DNA of 64,000 nt from Oenococcus sicerae (GTDB lineage: Bacteria > Bacillota > Bacilli > Lactobacillales > Lactobacillaceae), in assembly GCF_004102045.2 (NCBI RefSeq), contig NZ_CP029684.2, positions 496,001-560,000 of the forward strand, in the 5' to 3' direction. Both the position numbers and the translations under genes were made by a program. Below are positions 57,016-64,000 of this stretch, piece after piece. The stretch's first letter is position 1. Each line of letters begins with the position of its first letter. The notes beneath the pieces are model-generated. The model saw only the letters and a list, made by a program, of their open reading frames with translations, was not told the origin of the DNA and made no database searches.

Positions 57016-57882
57016 CTATTCTCGAAAAGCGTACTTCACCATATAAGCTTCATATGAAGAGGCCAAGGCATTTGCATCGACATTTCGAAGCGAGTCAACT
57101 AACTGCTGATTTTCTCTTTTAGTCTGTTCTGGACGCAAAAAAAGTAAGTTTTCAAAAAATTTTTGCTTGAATACAGTCGCTAGATCAGAACGAATTGGGG
57201 CTATCTGTTTGCTTTGATTCAGGACAGTTTTTGCAGTTTGATAAGCTTTTCGCCGGTATAAAACATCAACAGCATTCAAAAAGGCAGCTAGCATTTTGTC
57301 AAGATTTTTAGAATTAACTTCTAAATTAAGATACAACATTTCTTTTAAAATAGATTCAATTGATTCACTATCCAAAATAATCATGCAATTTTGAAACAGT
57401 GAAAATTCAACAAAGTCCCATTCCTGAATGGTGTCGAAATAACAATCTAGGTCTGAAAGTATCTGCTGATCAACTTTAAAATGCGGTTCAATCGACTTGA
57501 TCAGTGCACATACCGTGGCTGTCGCGATAAAATCATCAAATTGCTGATCGCTTCGAAAATCCGCTAGTTTTTCTCCCGCAATTTTTTTCAATGTCAAAAG
57601 ATCGTTATTCTGATAAAAAGTATTGATCTTTAGCAGAAAACTTTCGTATCCATCCGTCCAATCTTCGCTAATTCGATGATAAAAACCATCTAAACTGATA
57701 TGCAGACGTGTCAGCAATTGAGACAAGACGATAAAACTCAGCTGACTCTTGCCTTGCTCAAATTTACTGACTGACGATGGCGAAATAATGTCTTGAGCTA
57801 AGTTGGAAACCGTAACTTGTCTTTGTTTTCGCAGAAGCTGAAAAACTTCACCAACGCTTTGAGCATTCCTTAGATTCATCAT
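57016..57882 (-). CDS. Rgg/GadR/MutR-type transcriptional regulator
   Basis: A 288-aa protein with an XRE-type helix-turn-helix near residues 20-50 (VSNLAQDIISPSSVSKFEQGKSQLS) and a long helical repeat domain with Rgg-like segments (FDTIQEWDFVEFSLFQNCM, LFLRPEQTKREN). Rgg proteins often sense short peptides and control adjacent bacteriocin genes. Immediately upstream of the bacteriocin precursor, it is the best candidate for its regulator. The ATG has no Shine-Dalgarno; a CATACT box ends 6 bases before it. Confidence 0.85.
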   Translation of the reverse strand: MMNLRNAQSVGEVFQLLRKQRQVTVSNLAQDIISPSSVSKFEQGKSQLSFIVLSQLLTRLHISLDGFYHRISEDWTDGYESFLLKINTFYQNNDLLTLKKIAGEKLADFRSDQQFDDFIATATVCALIKSIEPHFKVDQQILSDLDCYFDTIQEWDFVEFSLFQNCMIILDSESIESILKEMLYLNLEVNSKNLDKMLAAFLNAVDVLYRRKAYQTAKTVLNQSKQIAPIRSDLATVFKQKFFENLLFLRPEQTKRENQQLVDSLRNVDANALASSYEAYMVKYAFRE

Positions 57883-57902
57883 ATTAAAAGTATGCCATAA
57901 AT

Positions 57903-57921
57903 TTGTTTAACGTTTAAACAA
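57903..57921. promoter_or_regulatory. 19-bp inverted repeat upstream of the bacteriocin regulator
   Basis: TTGTTTAA-CGT-TTAAACAA is a perfect 8-3-8 repeat lying 20 bp upstream of the regulator start, over its possible -35 region. It is a probable autoregulatory or activator site and echoes the palindrome at the same distance upstream of the other Rgg-type gene. Confidence 0.55.
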
Positions 57922-58018
57922 TTCAGCTTAAATTAAGTAAATTTAAAATAACTATCCAAACACAACAATTTAAAAAGGTCTATAATGAGTCAATTGTTTC
58001 AGGAAAAGAGTTGAGAAA

Positions 58019-58399
58019 ATGAATCCAAGGAAAGTTATTTTGATGGAAAAACTTTTTGCACTAGCCCTGTTTGCTACCACAATGTTTTCTTTAGGACCTG
58101 TTTTTAAAGCACAAAGTATTTGGGGAATCATCTTGACAGCCTTAATGGTCTGGTTCACCTTTCGTTCATATTTGGTGTTCAACGTACTGCCAGCGAAAAA
58201 TCAATTAATGGTTGCCTCACTTGCAAATATTATTCTGGCAGTGGTTTTGCTACTTTTTTCGATTAAATTTTTCCAAGTCGGCCAATTTGTACCCGATGCT
58301 ATCATATTGATTTTCGGTTATGCTTCGATCGCAGTATTTTTGCCCAGTCCTGATGCCAGCAAACATTTTTTAAGTCGCTTTCAAACCAGCAAAAAATGA
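58019..58399 (+). CDS. 126-aa membrane protein of unknown function
   Basis: A small protein with three to four hydrophobic helices (residues about 10-28, 32-50, 62-85, 90-108) and a short basic C-terminus. I do not recognise a family. It is divergent from the bacteriocin regulator and ends at a terminator, so it is probably not part of the operon, although a shared promoter region leaves a link possible. Confidence 0.6.
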   Translation: MNPRKVILMEKLFALALFATTMFSLGPVFKAQSIWGIILTALMVWFTFRSYLVFNVLPAKNQLMVASLANIILAVVLLLFSIKFFQVGQFVPDAIILIFGYASIAVFLPSPDASKHFLSRFQTSKK

Positions 58400-58405
58400 G
58401 ATAAC

Positions 58406-58440
58406 AAAAACCGCAGTGATTATTTAAACTGCGGTTTTTC
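58406..58440. terminator. bidirectional terminator
   Basis: AAAAACCGCAGT and ACTGCGGTTTTTC form a strong hairpin between two convergent genes. Confidence 0.85.
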
Positions 58441-58457
58441 TTAAATTCAATCAAAGA

Positions 58458-58847
58458 TCATAAAATCTGACAAAATTCGATCGTTTCTTCGTTCGGACCT
58501 AGGATATTGAAATAACGAATACCATGTTCCCAAAATGATGGAATCGACTGAATTTCTTTGTCAACTAAACGCAGGCCTTGCTGCTTAGCGGCGGCAAAGG
58601 CTTTATCAACATCAGGCGTATTGAGGGAAATATGGTTGATCGCGCCAGCTTTTCTTGCCGTTGGATCGCCTTCCCAAGTCTCGATCGTTAAATTGCCAAA
58701 ACTCATAAAGGCACAGCGATTGGCACCATTGTGAAAAAGTCCTGCTTGTTTGAAACCGAGCGATTCATAGAAGGCAATCGTCTTATCCAAATCAACTGAT
58801 GGGATACCAACATGCTGAATCCCAGTAAAGTAATCACTTAAAGCCAT
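58458..58847 (-). CDS. VOC/glyoxalase-family protein
   Basis: A 129-aa VOC protein with two beta-alpha-beta-beta-beta modules. FTGIQHVGIPSVDLDKTIAFYESLGF starts module 1 and GAINHISLNTPDVDKAFAAAKQQG starts module 2; metal-ligand candidates are His13, His at AINHIS and Glu in EETIEF. Exact substrate unknown; relatives detoxify methylglyoxal or cleave aromatic rings. AGGAG precedes the ATG. Last gene of the mannitol dehydrogenase operon. Confidence 0.85.
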   Translation of the reverse strand: MALSDYFTGIQHVGIPSVDLDKTIAFYESLGFKQAGLFHNGANRCAFMSFGNLTIETWEGDPTARKAGAINHISLNTPDVDKAFAAAKQQGLRLVDKEIQSIPSFWEHGIRYFNILGPNEETIEFCQIL

Positions 58848-58868
58848 AATATATCTCCTATCTACAAA

Positions 58869-59630
58869 CTATTCTATCTTGCCGACATCCACTGCTTGGT
58901 GATGCAGGCGTGGGAAAATCGTCCGATCCGCAAACCCCGTAATACCTCCTTGGAATAAGAAAGCAAAAATCGTGCCTAAACCAAAGTTAGTGAATTGATG
59001 AGTCATAATCAAAGCGATAACCGCTAAAATTGTCGGTGGAATATAAGAAACCCACATCGCAGTGGCAGCGTGTCCTTTAAAATATTTAAAACGCAATACT
59101 TGCATTAAATCATCAGCTGGATGCAATACCAAATTAACTCGCTGATAAATAGAAATCGCGATCGCTATTAAGGCAACACCAACGAAATTCAACAAAATAT
59201 ATAGGACAACCATAACTGGTCCGCGAGCCTCTGGCAAACCGCCGAAAATCGGATACTTGCCATTAAAGAAATCGGCAAAAACTTGGATCAAAGCAGAAAA
59301 AGGAACCATGAAAATCATATTGCCGATCGCTCTTTTCCATGACCAGTGGCCAATCAAAATGGCATTTAAAATAATCGTCATAATACCAACAATGATAAAA
59401 GCCCAAAAGAGATTCCAGTGCAGCGCAGTTCCAAAATTTGCTGAAGCAGCCGTCCAATAGGCAGCTCCTAAATAAGATGGATGAATTTTAGCGCTCGTAA
59501 CCAGTGTCAAAACGTTGCCTGCCGAATTGATCAGCAAAGAGAAAACAAAGTAGGCAATTGCCGTTGACATTGAAATCGTTCTTTTGCCTTGCGATACATT
59601 GCTTTCGGTCGAGGTCGTATCTGCCGGCAT
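58869..59630 (-). CDS. YitT/YczE-like membrane protein
   Basis: A 253-aa protein with five to six helices after a short disordered N-terminus. AIAYFVFSLLINSAGNVLTLV and GIMTIILNAILIGHWSW resemble the YczE/YitT group of membrane proteins of unknown transport role. It lies 3 bp after mannitol dehydrogenase, so a role in sugar/polyol handling is an inference only. Confidence 0.6.
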   Translation of the reverse strand: MPADTTSTESNVSQGKRTISMSTAIAYFVFSLLINSAGNVLTLVTSAKIHPSYLGAAYWTAASANFGTALHWNLFWAFIIVGIMTIILNAILIGHWSWKRAIGNMIFMVPFSALIQVFADFFNGKYPIFGGLPEARGPVMVVLYILLNFVGVALIAIAISIYQRVNLVLHPADDLMQVLRFKYFKGHAATAMWVSYIPPTILAVIALIMTHQFTNFGLGTIFAFLFQGGITGFADRTIFPRLHHQAVDVGKIE

Positions 59631-59633
59631 GAA

Positions 59634-60644
59634 TCACGCTCCTACTTTGACAACAGCCTTGCTAACGCCTTTGGCTGTGCCATCTAAATAATCAGGTACT
59701 TGTGCCAATGACGGCTCATGACTGATCAGTGACAAAACATCTAACTTGCCGCTTGATAACAAAGCCAATGAATCTTCGAATGCGTTTGGATTAATAAAGG
59801 AACCTTGAATCGTCAATTGTTTCTGATAAACCTCATAGGTGTTCATCTTGAATTCCTGATTCGGTTTGCCGACACCAAACATCAAAACCTGAGCACCTTT
59901 CACAGTCGCATTAACAGCTTGTTCTTGTGTCTGTGGCAGCCCAACGGCCTCGATCACAACATCATAATCACTTGGAATTTGGTCACGAGTAGTATTGAAG
60001 GTATTCGTAACGCCAAACTTTTCTTTATTGAAGGCAAGTTTTTCATCTGAAATGCCCGCAAAATCAACTTGGTGAACACCGTAAGCACTGAGTAATTGCA
60101 CAAACAATTGGCCCATGAAACCATCACCAATAACCAAAGCCTTTTGATAGGGCGTTAGTTTTAACAGCTGAACACCATGCACTGCACAAGAGATCGGTTC
60201 AGTCGTCGCAGCAGCCTTCAGTGAGACATTGTCAGGAACCTGATAAACCTGCGTTGATGGGGCTGTGAAATATTGTTCCAAACCACCATTACGCGTCACA
60301 CCAACTGCTGATAAATTATCGCAGAGTTCTGGACGGCCAGTGCGACAGTAAACACAGTGTCCACAGTAAATATTAGGATCGACCGTGACACGATCGCCAA
60401 TCTTAAAATCAGTTACTTTAGAACCAACTTCGGCAACGACGCCGGAATTTTCATGCCCCAAAACAATTGGTGGGACAGCAGCGGCTGATCCAGGCAGGCC
60501 ATTGTAAAGTGCGTGGTCAGTGCCGCAGATACCAGCGTACTTGGTCTCGATCAAAACCTCATTATCCTTCACTTCAGGCTTATCAATTTGCTGAATTTCC
60601 ATATGTTTCACAGCAGTTAATACCAATGCATCCATTTTAGCCAT
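59634..60644 (-). CDS. mdh: mannitol 2-dehydrogenase (zinc, MDR family)
   Basis: A 336-aa medium-chain dehydrogenase that reduces fructose to mannitol with NAD(P)H, re-oxidising cofactor in heterofermentative bacteria. AGICGTDHALYNGLPGSAAAVPPIVLGHENSGVV carries zinc ligands Cys and His-Glu; the structural zinc lobe is YCGHCVYCRTGRPELC. It closely recalls Leuconostoc mannitol dehydrogenase, including YQKALVIGDGFMGQLFVQLL and LTIQGSFINPNAFEDSL. The ATG at 60642-60644 has GGAAG about 12 bases upstream. A Rex-like operator sits at its promoter. Confidence 0.93.
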   Translation of the reverse strand: MAKMDALVLTAVKHMEIQQIDKPEVKDNEVLIETKYAGICGTDHALYNGLPGSAAAVPPIVLGHENSGVVAEVGSKVTDFKIGDRVTVDPNIYCGHCVYCRTGRPELCDNLSAVGVTRNGGLEQYFTAPSTQVYQVPDNVSLKAAATTEPISCAVHGVQLLKLTPYQKALVIGDGFMGQLFVQLLSAYGVHQVDFAGISDEKLAFNKEKFGVTNTFNTTRDQIPSDYDVVIEAVGLPQTQEQAVNATVKGAQVLMFGVGKPNQEFKMNTYEVYQKQLTIQGSFINPNAFEDSLALLSSGKLDVLSLISHEPSLAQVPDYLDGTAKGVSKAVVKVGA

Positions 60645-60737
60645 AATATAAATTTTCTTCCTTTCCAACGTTTATCAATTTTGAATTAAAAATATGACCA
60701 CCATTTTCTATCACAGCAGTCCAAGGCTTGCTAACTT

Positions 60738-60766
60738 ATGTGAAATAATTCACGTATACTATTATA
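60738..60766 (-). promoter_or_regulatory. Rex-like operator and -10 box of mannitol dehydrogenase
   Basis: ATGTGAAATAATTCACGT (60738-60755) matches the Rex consensus TTGTGAAWWWWTTCACAA at 15 of 18 positions. A TATAAT -10 box for the leftward gene is at 60761-60766, placing the operator just downstream of the start site. NADH would release Rex and switch on the NADH-consuming mannitol enzyme. Confidence 0.7.
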
Positions 60767-60793
60767 ACACGCAATGAAAAAATATTGTCAGTC

Positions 60794-61669
60794 TTATTTG
60801 CGATATTCCAACAAAGCCAGTGCAAAATCACCGAGCGTTGCTGAACCGTTCTCCTTAATAGCCGGCATCACAATATAATCTTCCAACTTGCGTACCGGAA
60901 CATAATCATTCAGCAATTCTTTAAATTGAGTACGTACTTTTTTCAAAAATTCTTCACTGACCACGCCGCCGCCGAACACAATTTTGGCTGGCCGCAGAGT
61001 CAAAGTGACTTGAATTGCCGCTTGGGCGACATAAAAAGCCATAATGTCCCAAACATGATCAGTCAAAGGAACATCTTGTCCTTTTTTGCCAGTTCGAGCT
61101 TCAAAAGTTGGTCCTGACACTAAACCTTCTAAACAATCGCCATGAAATGGGCAAATACCAGGGAAATCCAAATCATCTGGATGCCGTTTCAAACGCACAT
61201 GTCCCATTTCAGGATGACCGAGATCACCAATAAACTGGCCGTTAACGATCGCACCGGCGCCAACACCAGTCCCGATCGTATAGTAAACCAGCGAATTGAT
61301 ATGCTCATTGAACAGCGTCGAAATGACAAACTCGCCATAGGCCGAACCGTTAACATCTGTTGTCCAATAAATCGGAATATTAAAATCTTTTTTGATCCGG
61401 CCAACAAAATCCACATCAGCCCAGCCTGGTTTTGGCGTATTTGTAATAAAACCATATTTTGGAGAATTTTTTCTTAATTCGATCGGCCCAAAAGAAGAGA
61501 TACCGATTGCTTTGATATCATCGAACTTTTTAAAATAAGCCACGCAGCGCGCTAAAGTTTCTTCTGGTGTCGTGGTTGAAAACTGGGTAATATCTTTCGT
61601 TCGATAATCTTCATTACCGACAGCACAAACAAATTTCGTTCCGCCGGCTTCAATACTTCCTAATAGCAC
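60794..61669 (-). CDS. scrK: fructokinase, ROK family
   Basis: A 291-aa ROK kinase that phosphorylates fructose to fructose 6-phosphate. MLLGSIEAGGTKFVCAVG is the ATP/phosphate loop; FGPIELR, the sugar loop GTGVGAGAIVNGQF and the zinc motif GHVRLKRHPDDLDFPGICPFHGDCLEGL (H-x-C-x2-H-x2-C-like) are diagnostic of bacterial fructokinase. The start is a GTG at 61667-61669 with GAGGGGG upstream. Together with mannitol dehydrogenase it decides whether fructose is a carbon source or an electron sink. Confidence 0.93.
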   Translation of the reverse strand: MLLGSIEAGGTKFVCAVGNEDYRTKDITQFSTTTPEETLARCVAYFKKFDDIKAIGISSFGPIELRKNSPKYGFITNTPKPGWADVDFVGRIKKDFNIPIYWTTDVNGSAYGEFVISTLFNEHINSLVYYTIGTGVGAGAIVNGQFIGDLGHPEMGHVRLKRHPDDLDFPGICPFHGDCLEGLVSGPTFEARTGKKGQDVPLTDHVWDIMAFYVAQAAIQVTLTLRPAKIVFGGGVVSEEFLKKVRTQFKELLNDYVPVRKLEDYIVMPAIKENGSATLGDFALALLEYRK

Positions 61670-61907
61670 TCGAATGCCCCCTCTGAAAATAATTAAAAAA
61701 TAGCATGAGAATCAAACATACCGTTTTTTATGCTCTGAAGAATGAAGAATTTAGGAAAACCCAAATCGTTTTCTCAATTTGGATCAGTTCTATTGAAGAT
61801 CCTTCATTAACTTTCATGTTAGCGCTTTCAGATATTCAGTCAAGTGCGATCAGCGGGATACAAAAAAAGAAAAAAACTTTTTTTAAAAAGATAAAAACAG
61901 CTCGTTT
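61670..61907. other. 238-bp gap between fructokinase and D-LDH genes
   Basis: A 68-codon open frame on the plus strand (61705-61911) has no ribosome site and a low-complexity Lys-rich end, so I regard it as noise. Long A and T runs at 61860-61885 may help terminate D-LDH transcription. Nothing else is recognisable. Confidence 0.3.
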
Positions 61908-62897
61908 TTAGTAAAAAATTTCGTTCTCGATCCGCTCGCCTTGTGCCAAGGCAACCGCATCTTTTAGAGAAATTTCCACCATATTTTTGATGGCTAGATC
62001 ACTATAAAAAGCCACATGCGGCGACAGCAGCACATTATCCATTGCCATTAATTCTTGAACATCAGCAGGAACTGTTTTCGGATCTTGGACCCGATTCATA
62101 AAGTCATTTTCATTAGGCAAAACATCTAGTGCTGCACCGGCTAATTTGTCAGACCGCAAATTCTTAAGCAAAGCTTCCGTTTCAATAAGCGGGCCGCGGG
62201 CGAAGTTTAATATATACGCTTTTTTCTGAATTTTTTTGAAGAACGCGTCATTAGCCATCCCCCTGGTCTGGTCATTTAAAGGCGTGTGAAAACTAATAAC
62301 ATCAGCCTCTTTGAGAGCTTCATCGAGACTAACGTAATCCAAAAAAGCTTCATTTTGAGCATGGTAAACGGGATCCACTGCCAGAACTTTCGCGCCAAGT
62401 GCGTGGAGCATCTCCGCTAGTGCAGAACCGATTCGACCAGCGCCAATGACCGCCACTGTTAATTCATGAATTTCTTTGGCTTGACCGCCAACTTTCCAAG
62501 TCCAGTCGCCAGCCGTCGTCGTTCGATAATACTTCTTGTTATGTCTGATCAAGTTCATTAGCTGAGTTAACGTGTATTCAGCGATCGCCCGTGGCGAATA
62601 AGCAGCTACATTTGAAGCTCTTAACCCAGCCTTGTGAATTGCCTGAATATTCAGGATGTCGTAGCCTACTTGCCGCAGCGTAATTTGTTTGATACCAAAT
62701 TCTGCCAAACGCGCATAAACTGCATCCGGAATATCAAAAGTCTGCTGGGTCACGACAGCGTCATAGCCCTTGGCTAACTGGACATTATCTAAAGACAAAT
62801 AATCAGTTAGTTTCGTTACCTGCTGGCCTGTGACCGCAGCAAATTTTTCAATATAGGGAAGCTCATCACCGAGAACTGCATACATTAGTATTTTCAT
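61908..62897 (-). CDS. ldhD: D-lactate dehydrogenase, D-isomer 2-hydroxyacid family
   Basis: A 329-aa NAD-dependent enzyme reducing pyruvate to D-lactate. Arg in TLRQVGYDILN, the Rossmann loop VAVIGAGRIGSALAEML, Asp at AVDPVY, Glu in LDVLPNENDF and His in LLSPHVAFYSD are the expected catalytic and cofactor residues. D-lactate is the main lactate isomer in Oenococcus and Leuconostoc. It is divergent from the TetR gene; an A/T-rich weak hairpin overlaps its stop. Confidence 0.9.
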   Translation of the reverse strand: MKILMYAVLGDELPYIEKFAAVTGQQVTKLTDYLSLDNVQLAKGYDAVVTQQTFDIPDAVYARLAEFGIKQITLRQVGYDILNIQAIHKAGLRASNVAAYSPRAIAEYTLTQLMNLIRHNKKYYRTTTAGDWTWKVGGQAKEIHELTVAVIGAGRIGSALAEMLHALGAKVLAVDPVYHAQNEAFLDYVSLDEALKEADVISFHTPLNDQTRGMANDAFFKKIQKKAYILNFARGPLIETEALLKNLRSDKLAGAALDVLPNENDFMNRVQDPKTVPADVQELMAMDNVLLSPHVAFYSDLAIKNMVEISLKDAVALAQGERIENEIFY

Positions 62898-62970
62898 ATT
62901 GAAGCAATCCTAACAAAAAATATCTTGTACCACAAGCGTATTGTGTTTTCTATTCGTTTAATATTCGCTA

Positions 62971-63027
62971 TTGACTTTTCACAAACAGACTACTATTATG
63001 ACATAGTGTCATATGACAGACTGTCAT
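62971..63027 (+). promoter_or_regulatory. promoter and twin palindromic operators of the TetR gene
   Basis: TTGACT (62971-62976) and TATTAT (62994-62999) have a 17-bp spacer. Two perfect palindromes, ATGACA-TAG-TGTCAT (62998-63012) and ATGACA-GAC-TGTCAT (63013-63027), lie back to back over the start site, 5 bp before the ATG. This is the layout of an autorepressed TetR gene with two dimer sites. Confidence 0.85.
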
Positions 63028-63032
63028 TTACT

Positions 63033-63680
63033 ATGCCTAAAGAAACTTTCTACAATTTAAGTGAGGAAAAACGCCAGCGAATTATTAAAGCGGCTGGAAA
63101 AGAGTTTCTGCGCGTTCCCCTAACAGAAGCAAAAATTGCCAACATCGTCACCACGGCGCACATCCCGCGTGGTAGTTTTTATCAATATTTCGATGGACTG
63201 GACGATTTGTATCATTATTTTTTTGAGATCAAACTTCGTGGTTTTCAGGAGAATTTTAGAGAAGAGGTCGTGAAAAACAAGGGCGATCTGATCGAGACTT
63301 GGCGGCAAATTGCCAAACACATTCTCGAACATGTCACGAAAAGTAAAAATGCCGGTTTGTTTCAAAACGCTGTGCTCGGTTTAAATAATCGAGGAAACCA
63401 AAATATCGTTGAAGATCTAGCAATTCTTTATCATAAGAAAAGCCAGCTATCCGAAGAATATGAAGATGTGGATTTTTCACTTTTTAAACAGGAAAATTCA
63501 ATTGAAGATATTGAAATTCTTCGCAGAATTATTTCTGGCATTATCGTTCAATCGGCAACAATTTATTTTGCAAAAAAAGGTACCGACGAGGCAGTCGATT
63601 TATCGCAAATCATGGATCAAGTCAATAAGCAGATTGATTGGCTGAAATATGGTACTTATAAGGAGAAAACACATGATTAA
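63033..63680 (+). CDS. TetR-family repressor
   Basis: A 215-aa regulator. The TetR HTH is seen in EEKRQRIIKAAGKEFLRVPLTEAKIANIVTTAHIPRGSFYQYFDGLDDLY, and the helical ligand-binding domain fills the rest. The ATG at 63033 is used; the frame is open further left but that part overlaps the promoter and operators. It overlaps the ABC exporter gene by 8 bp and probably represses it, with an unknown ligand. Confidence 0.9.
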   Translation: MPKETFYNLSEEKRQRIIKAAGKEFLRVPLTEAKIANIVTTAHIPRGSFYQYFDGLDDLYHYFFEIKLRGFQENFREEVVKNKGDLIETWRQIAKHILEHVTKSKNAGLFQNAVLGLNNRGNQNIVEDLAILYHKKSQLSEEYEDVDFSLFKQENSIEDIEILRRIISGIIVQSATIYFAKKGTDEAVDLSQIMDQVNKQIDWLKYGTYKEKTHD

Positions 63681-64000
63681 ACTAGCAAAAGGCCGCATGA
63701 GTATGTGGATGGTCTGGTCTTCAGTCATTTTTATGATTATTCAGGTCTATACAACATTGCGTTTACCAGACCTAACTTCAAACCTGATCAACAACGGCGT
63801 CGCTAAAGGAGACCTGCCCTACATCTACCACACCGGGGCTTGGATGGCATTTTATTCGCTGATATCAGTGTTGGCTGGCATTGCGAATGTCTATACCTCG
63901 TCAGTTGCTTCGCAAAAACTCGGTACCGTGCTGCGTCGCGATATTTACGACAAGGTCATGAATTATTCCAATGAAGAATTTGATCGTATCGGAACCTCTT
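63673..64000 (+). CDS. ABC exporter, membrane domain, 5' part only
   Basis: The first 109 codons, starting MIKLAKGRMSMWMVWSS, show two membrane helices and a coupling-helix-like LRRDIYDKVMNYSNEEFDRIGTS, the start of a LmrC/LmrD-type exporter half (transmembrane domain fused to ATPase further on). AGGAG precedes the ATG and the gene overlaps tetR. A second half-transporter may follow beyond the window. Confidence 0.85.
   Translation, partial: MIKLAKGRMSMWMVWSSVIFMIIQVYTTLRLPDLTSNLINNGVAKGDLPYIYHTGAWMAFYSLISVLAGIANVYTSSVASQKLGTVLRRDIYDKVMNYSNEEFDRIGTS

Noticed and set aside
61705-61911. 68-codon plus-strand frame between fructokinase and D-LDH genes
   Set aside because: No Shine-Dalgarno, low-complexity Lys-rich end and no recognisable motif.

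Overview
The window looks like the chromosome of a heterofermentative lactic acid bacterium of the Leuconostoc/Oenococcus group. The best fit is Oenococcus near O. kitaharae. The reasons are a KxYKxGKxW-signal GH70 dextransucrase with a short N-terminal region, a Leuconostoc-type mannitol 2-dehydrogenase, a D-lactate dehydrogenase, an alsS-alsD pair and a moderate A+T bias. I recognised no rRNA, tRNA, CRISPR array, insertion sequence or prophage. Species assignment is inference from protein recall, not from a search.

Layout. 1-5.7 kb: alr (5' end only), acpS, cshA, murF, an MFS exporter and a TMEM175-like channel. 5.8-10.6 kb: DMT transporter, UspA, and a copY-copB copper operon whose ATPase starts with four 45-bp repeats. 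10.6-15.2 kb: enolase, an MsmK-like sugar-ABC ATPase under a perfect cre site, tpiA and a glycosyltransferase. 15.2-25.4 kb: c-di-AMP genes cdaR-cdaA, an NhaP antiporter, murB (no usable start codon), exoA, telA with a membrane partner, a frameshifted amidase, a DnaQ-like exonuclease and tsaE. 25.4-27.8 kb: an amino-acid ABC importer behind a T-box with a probable His specifier. 27.9-32.9 kb: a LacI-controlled sugar-acid-like catabolic operon. 32.9-38.2 kb: a frameshifted Rgg-type regulator divergent from the dextransucrase gene. 38.2-50.2 kb: mostly housekeeping (nucleoside hydrolase, RlmD, DagK, GatCAB, Ntdp, Nudix, RecX, Map, GT2, APC permease). 50.3-53.7 kb: trxA, alsS-alsD and an ASCH protein. 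53.8-57.9 kb: a compact locus that I read as a circular bacteriocin system. 58-64 kb: mannitol dehydrogenase with a Rex-like operator, fructokinase, D-LDH, and a TetR regulator overlapping the start of an ABC exporter.

The most interesting region is 53.8-57.9 kb. A 94-aa precursor with a hydrophobic leader has a C-terminal half resembling carnocyclin A and garvicin ML. It is followed by a SpoIIM/DUF95 membrane protein, a large multispanning membrane protein, an ABC ATPase and a 59-aa basic two-helix membrane protein, the typical parts list of a circular bacteriocin operon (structural gene, maturation/export, ATPase, immunity). An Rgg/MutR-type regulator with a 19-bp inverted repeat lies just upstream.

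A second theme is homopolymer indels: T8 in the dextransucrase-linked regulator, T5 in the amidase and A4 at the start of murB. Oenococcus is known to lack MutS/MutL, so these may be true mutations or switchable tracts. Assembly error is the competing explanation.
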